NCBI GenBank assembly: GCA_027623205.1
Contig: JAQBYC010000033.1
Location: forward strand, 1-41,003
DNA length: 41,003 nucleotides
Direction of reading: 5' to 3'
Source of the DNA: Pseudomonadota bacterium
GTDB lineage: Bacteria > Pseudomonadota > Alphaproteobacteria > GCA-2731375
Made by a program: the position numbers and the translations under genes. Numbering within the stretch: the first letter of the stretch is position 1; every line of letters starts with the position of its first letter. Below, piece after piece: positions 40,526 through 41,003 of the stretch. The notes under the pieces were generated by a model, which had not been told where the DNA came from, ran no database searches, and saw nothing but the letters and a program-made list of their open reading frames with translations.

Positions 40526-41003
40526 TCAGGCCGTCGGCCTGTCGCCGGCCACGGTGGTGCGGCGCATCACCCGGCGATAGCTGTTGTCCCAGGGACGGCC
40601 GCGATGCAGGGTGGCGCGGTCATCCCAAATCACCAGATCGCCGGCCTGCCAGTCATGATGATATTGCAGGTGCGCCTGGGTTGCCTGTTCGCGCAACACC
40701 GCCAATAGGGCATCGCTTTCCGCCCGCGCCAGGCCAATGATGCCCGAGACATGTGCGCCGGCATAGAGCGCCTTGCGGCCCGTGCGGGGATTGGTCTGCA
40801 CCAGGGCCTGGGGCACCGGTGGTACTTCCGCCTTTTCCGCAGCCAGAAATTTCTCCTTGGCGTCGTAGCCCATGGCCGCGCGGGAATGGGCCAGGCTGTG
40901 CTCACCGACCATGCCGTCGATCCGGGCCTGCATTTCCGCTGAAAGCGCATCCCAGGCCGCGCGCTGATCGGCGAACTCGGTCGCGCCGCCCTGGGGCGGG
41001 ACT
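40526..41003 (-). CDS. TauD/TfdA-family Fe(II)/2-oxoglutarate dioxygenase (5' part beyond window)
   Basis: The last 159 codons of a minus-strand gene whose start lies beyond the right edge. Reading in from the edge, the frame shows PPQGGATEFADQRAAWDAL, which matches the GGxTxFAD region of taurine/2,4-D dioxygenases. The C-terminus has WQAGDLVIWDDRATLHRG, with the distal iron-binding His, then YRRVMRRTTVAGD with the Arg that binds 2-oxoglutarate. The enzyme oxidises a small sulfonate, aromatic acid or related substrate. It is separated from the nuclease gene by 99 bases and is probably functionally unrelated to the DNA repair pair. Partial only because of the window end. Confidence 0.92.
   Translation of the reverse strand, partial: VPPQGGATEFADQRAAWDALSAEMQARIDGMVGEHSLAHSRAAMGYDAKEKFLAAEKAEVPPVPQALVQTNPRTGRKALYAGAHVSGIIGLARAESDALLAVLREQATQAHLQYHHDWQAGDLVIWDDRATLHRGRPWDNSYRRVMRRTTVAGDRPTA

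Noticed and set aside
1-41003. CRISPR arrays, tRNA or rRNA genes, intact insertion sequences, prophage genes
   Set aside because: Scanning the intergenic gaps showed no regularly spaced repeats, no cloverleaf-like CCA-ended segments, no rRNA-like sequence, and no complete transposase or phage structural genes.

Overview
This 41 kb window is GC-rich, densely coded chromosomal DNA. Its gene content (hybrid PAS kinases, CaiB/BaiF CoA-transferases, acyl-CoA dehydrogenases, a LimB-like flavin monooxygenase, a Rieske oxygenase, a TauD-type dioxygenase) and one rhizobial-style palindromic intergenic element suggest an alphaproteobacterium, perhaps Rhodospirillales-like. That placement is inference. 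I see no rRNA, tRNA, CRISPR array or intact insertion sequence. No DNA-binding transcriptional regulator of a common family is encoded here; the only signalling proteins are two multi-PAS kinases and one stand-alone receiver.

Layout: (1) 1-3617: a truncated receiver remnant, a receiver-PAS-PAS-PAS histidine kinase with a FixL-like last PAS, a single-domain receiver and a transposase tail remnant. (2) 3679-9203: an acyl-CoA catabolic block, with MaoC-like hydratase, acyl-CoA dehydrogenase and two class III CoA-transferases on the minus strand and a second acyl-CoA dehydrogenase diverging from them. (3) 9495-19376: an HU protein, an acetolactate-synthase-like ThDP enzyme with an MFS transporter, a zinc alcohol dehydrogenase with a duplicated carboxymuconolactone decarboxylase-like protein, a solute-binding-like protein without signal peptide, a GMC oxidoreductase and a second ThDP enzyme of the benzoylformate decarboxylase type. 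(4) 19706-27346: a co-directional nitrogen-compound cluster, followed by a small uncertain ORF and a hybrid kinase to 30000. (5) 30024-35552: an overlapping minus-strand operon (LimB-like monooxygenase, GFA protein, Rieske dioxygenase alpha and beta) divergent from an acyl-CoA synthetase. (6) 35556-40426: a YhaN/SbcC-like ATPase and an SbcD/YhaO-like nuclease, then the 3' part of a TauD/TfdA dioxygenase.

The most interesting part is 19706-27346. It joins a stand-alone protein resembling the C domain of allophanate hydrolase, a biuret-amidohydrolase-like cysteine hydrolase, an NCS2 permease, the three homologues of the E. coli oxamate carbamoyltransferase (AllH/DUF2877, AllF/FdrA, AllG/DUF1116) and a carbamate kinase. 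No allantoinase, ureidoglycolate dehydrogenase or amidase-type allophanate hydrolase is present. The set reads as import of a ureide or cyclic amide, hydrolysis, phosphorolysis to carbamoyl phosphate and ATP formation by carbamate kinase. The substrate is not fixed by the sequence; a biuret, allophanate or oxamate-like carbamoyl compound is the working hypothesis. A sigma-54-like promoter sits in the 329-base gap before the first gene.
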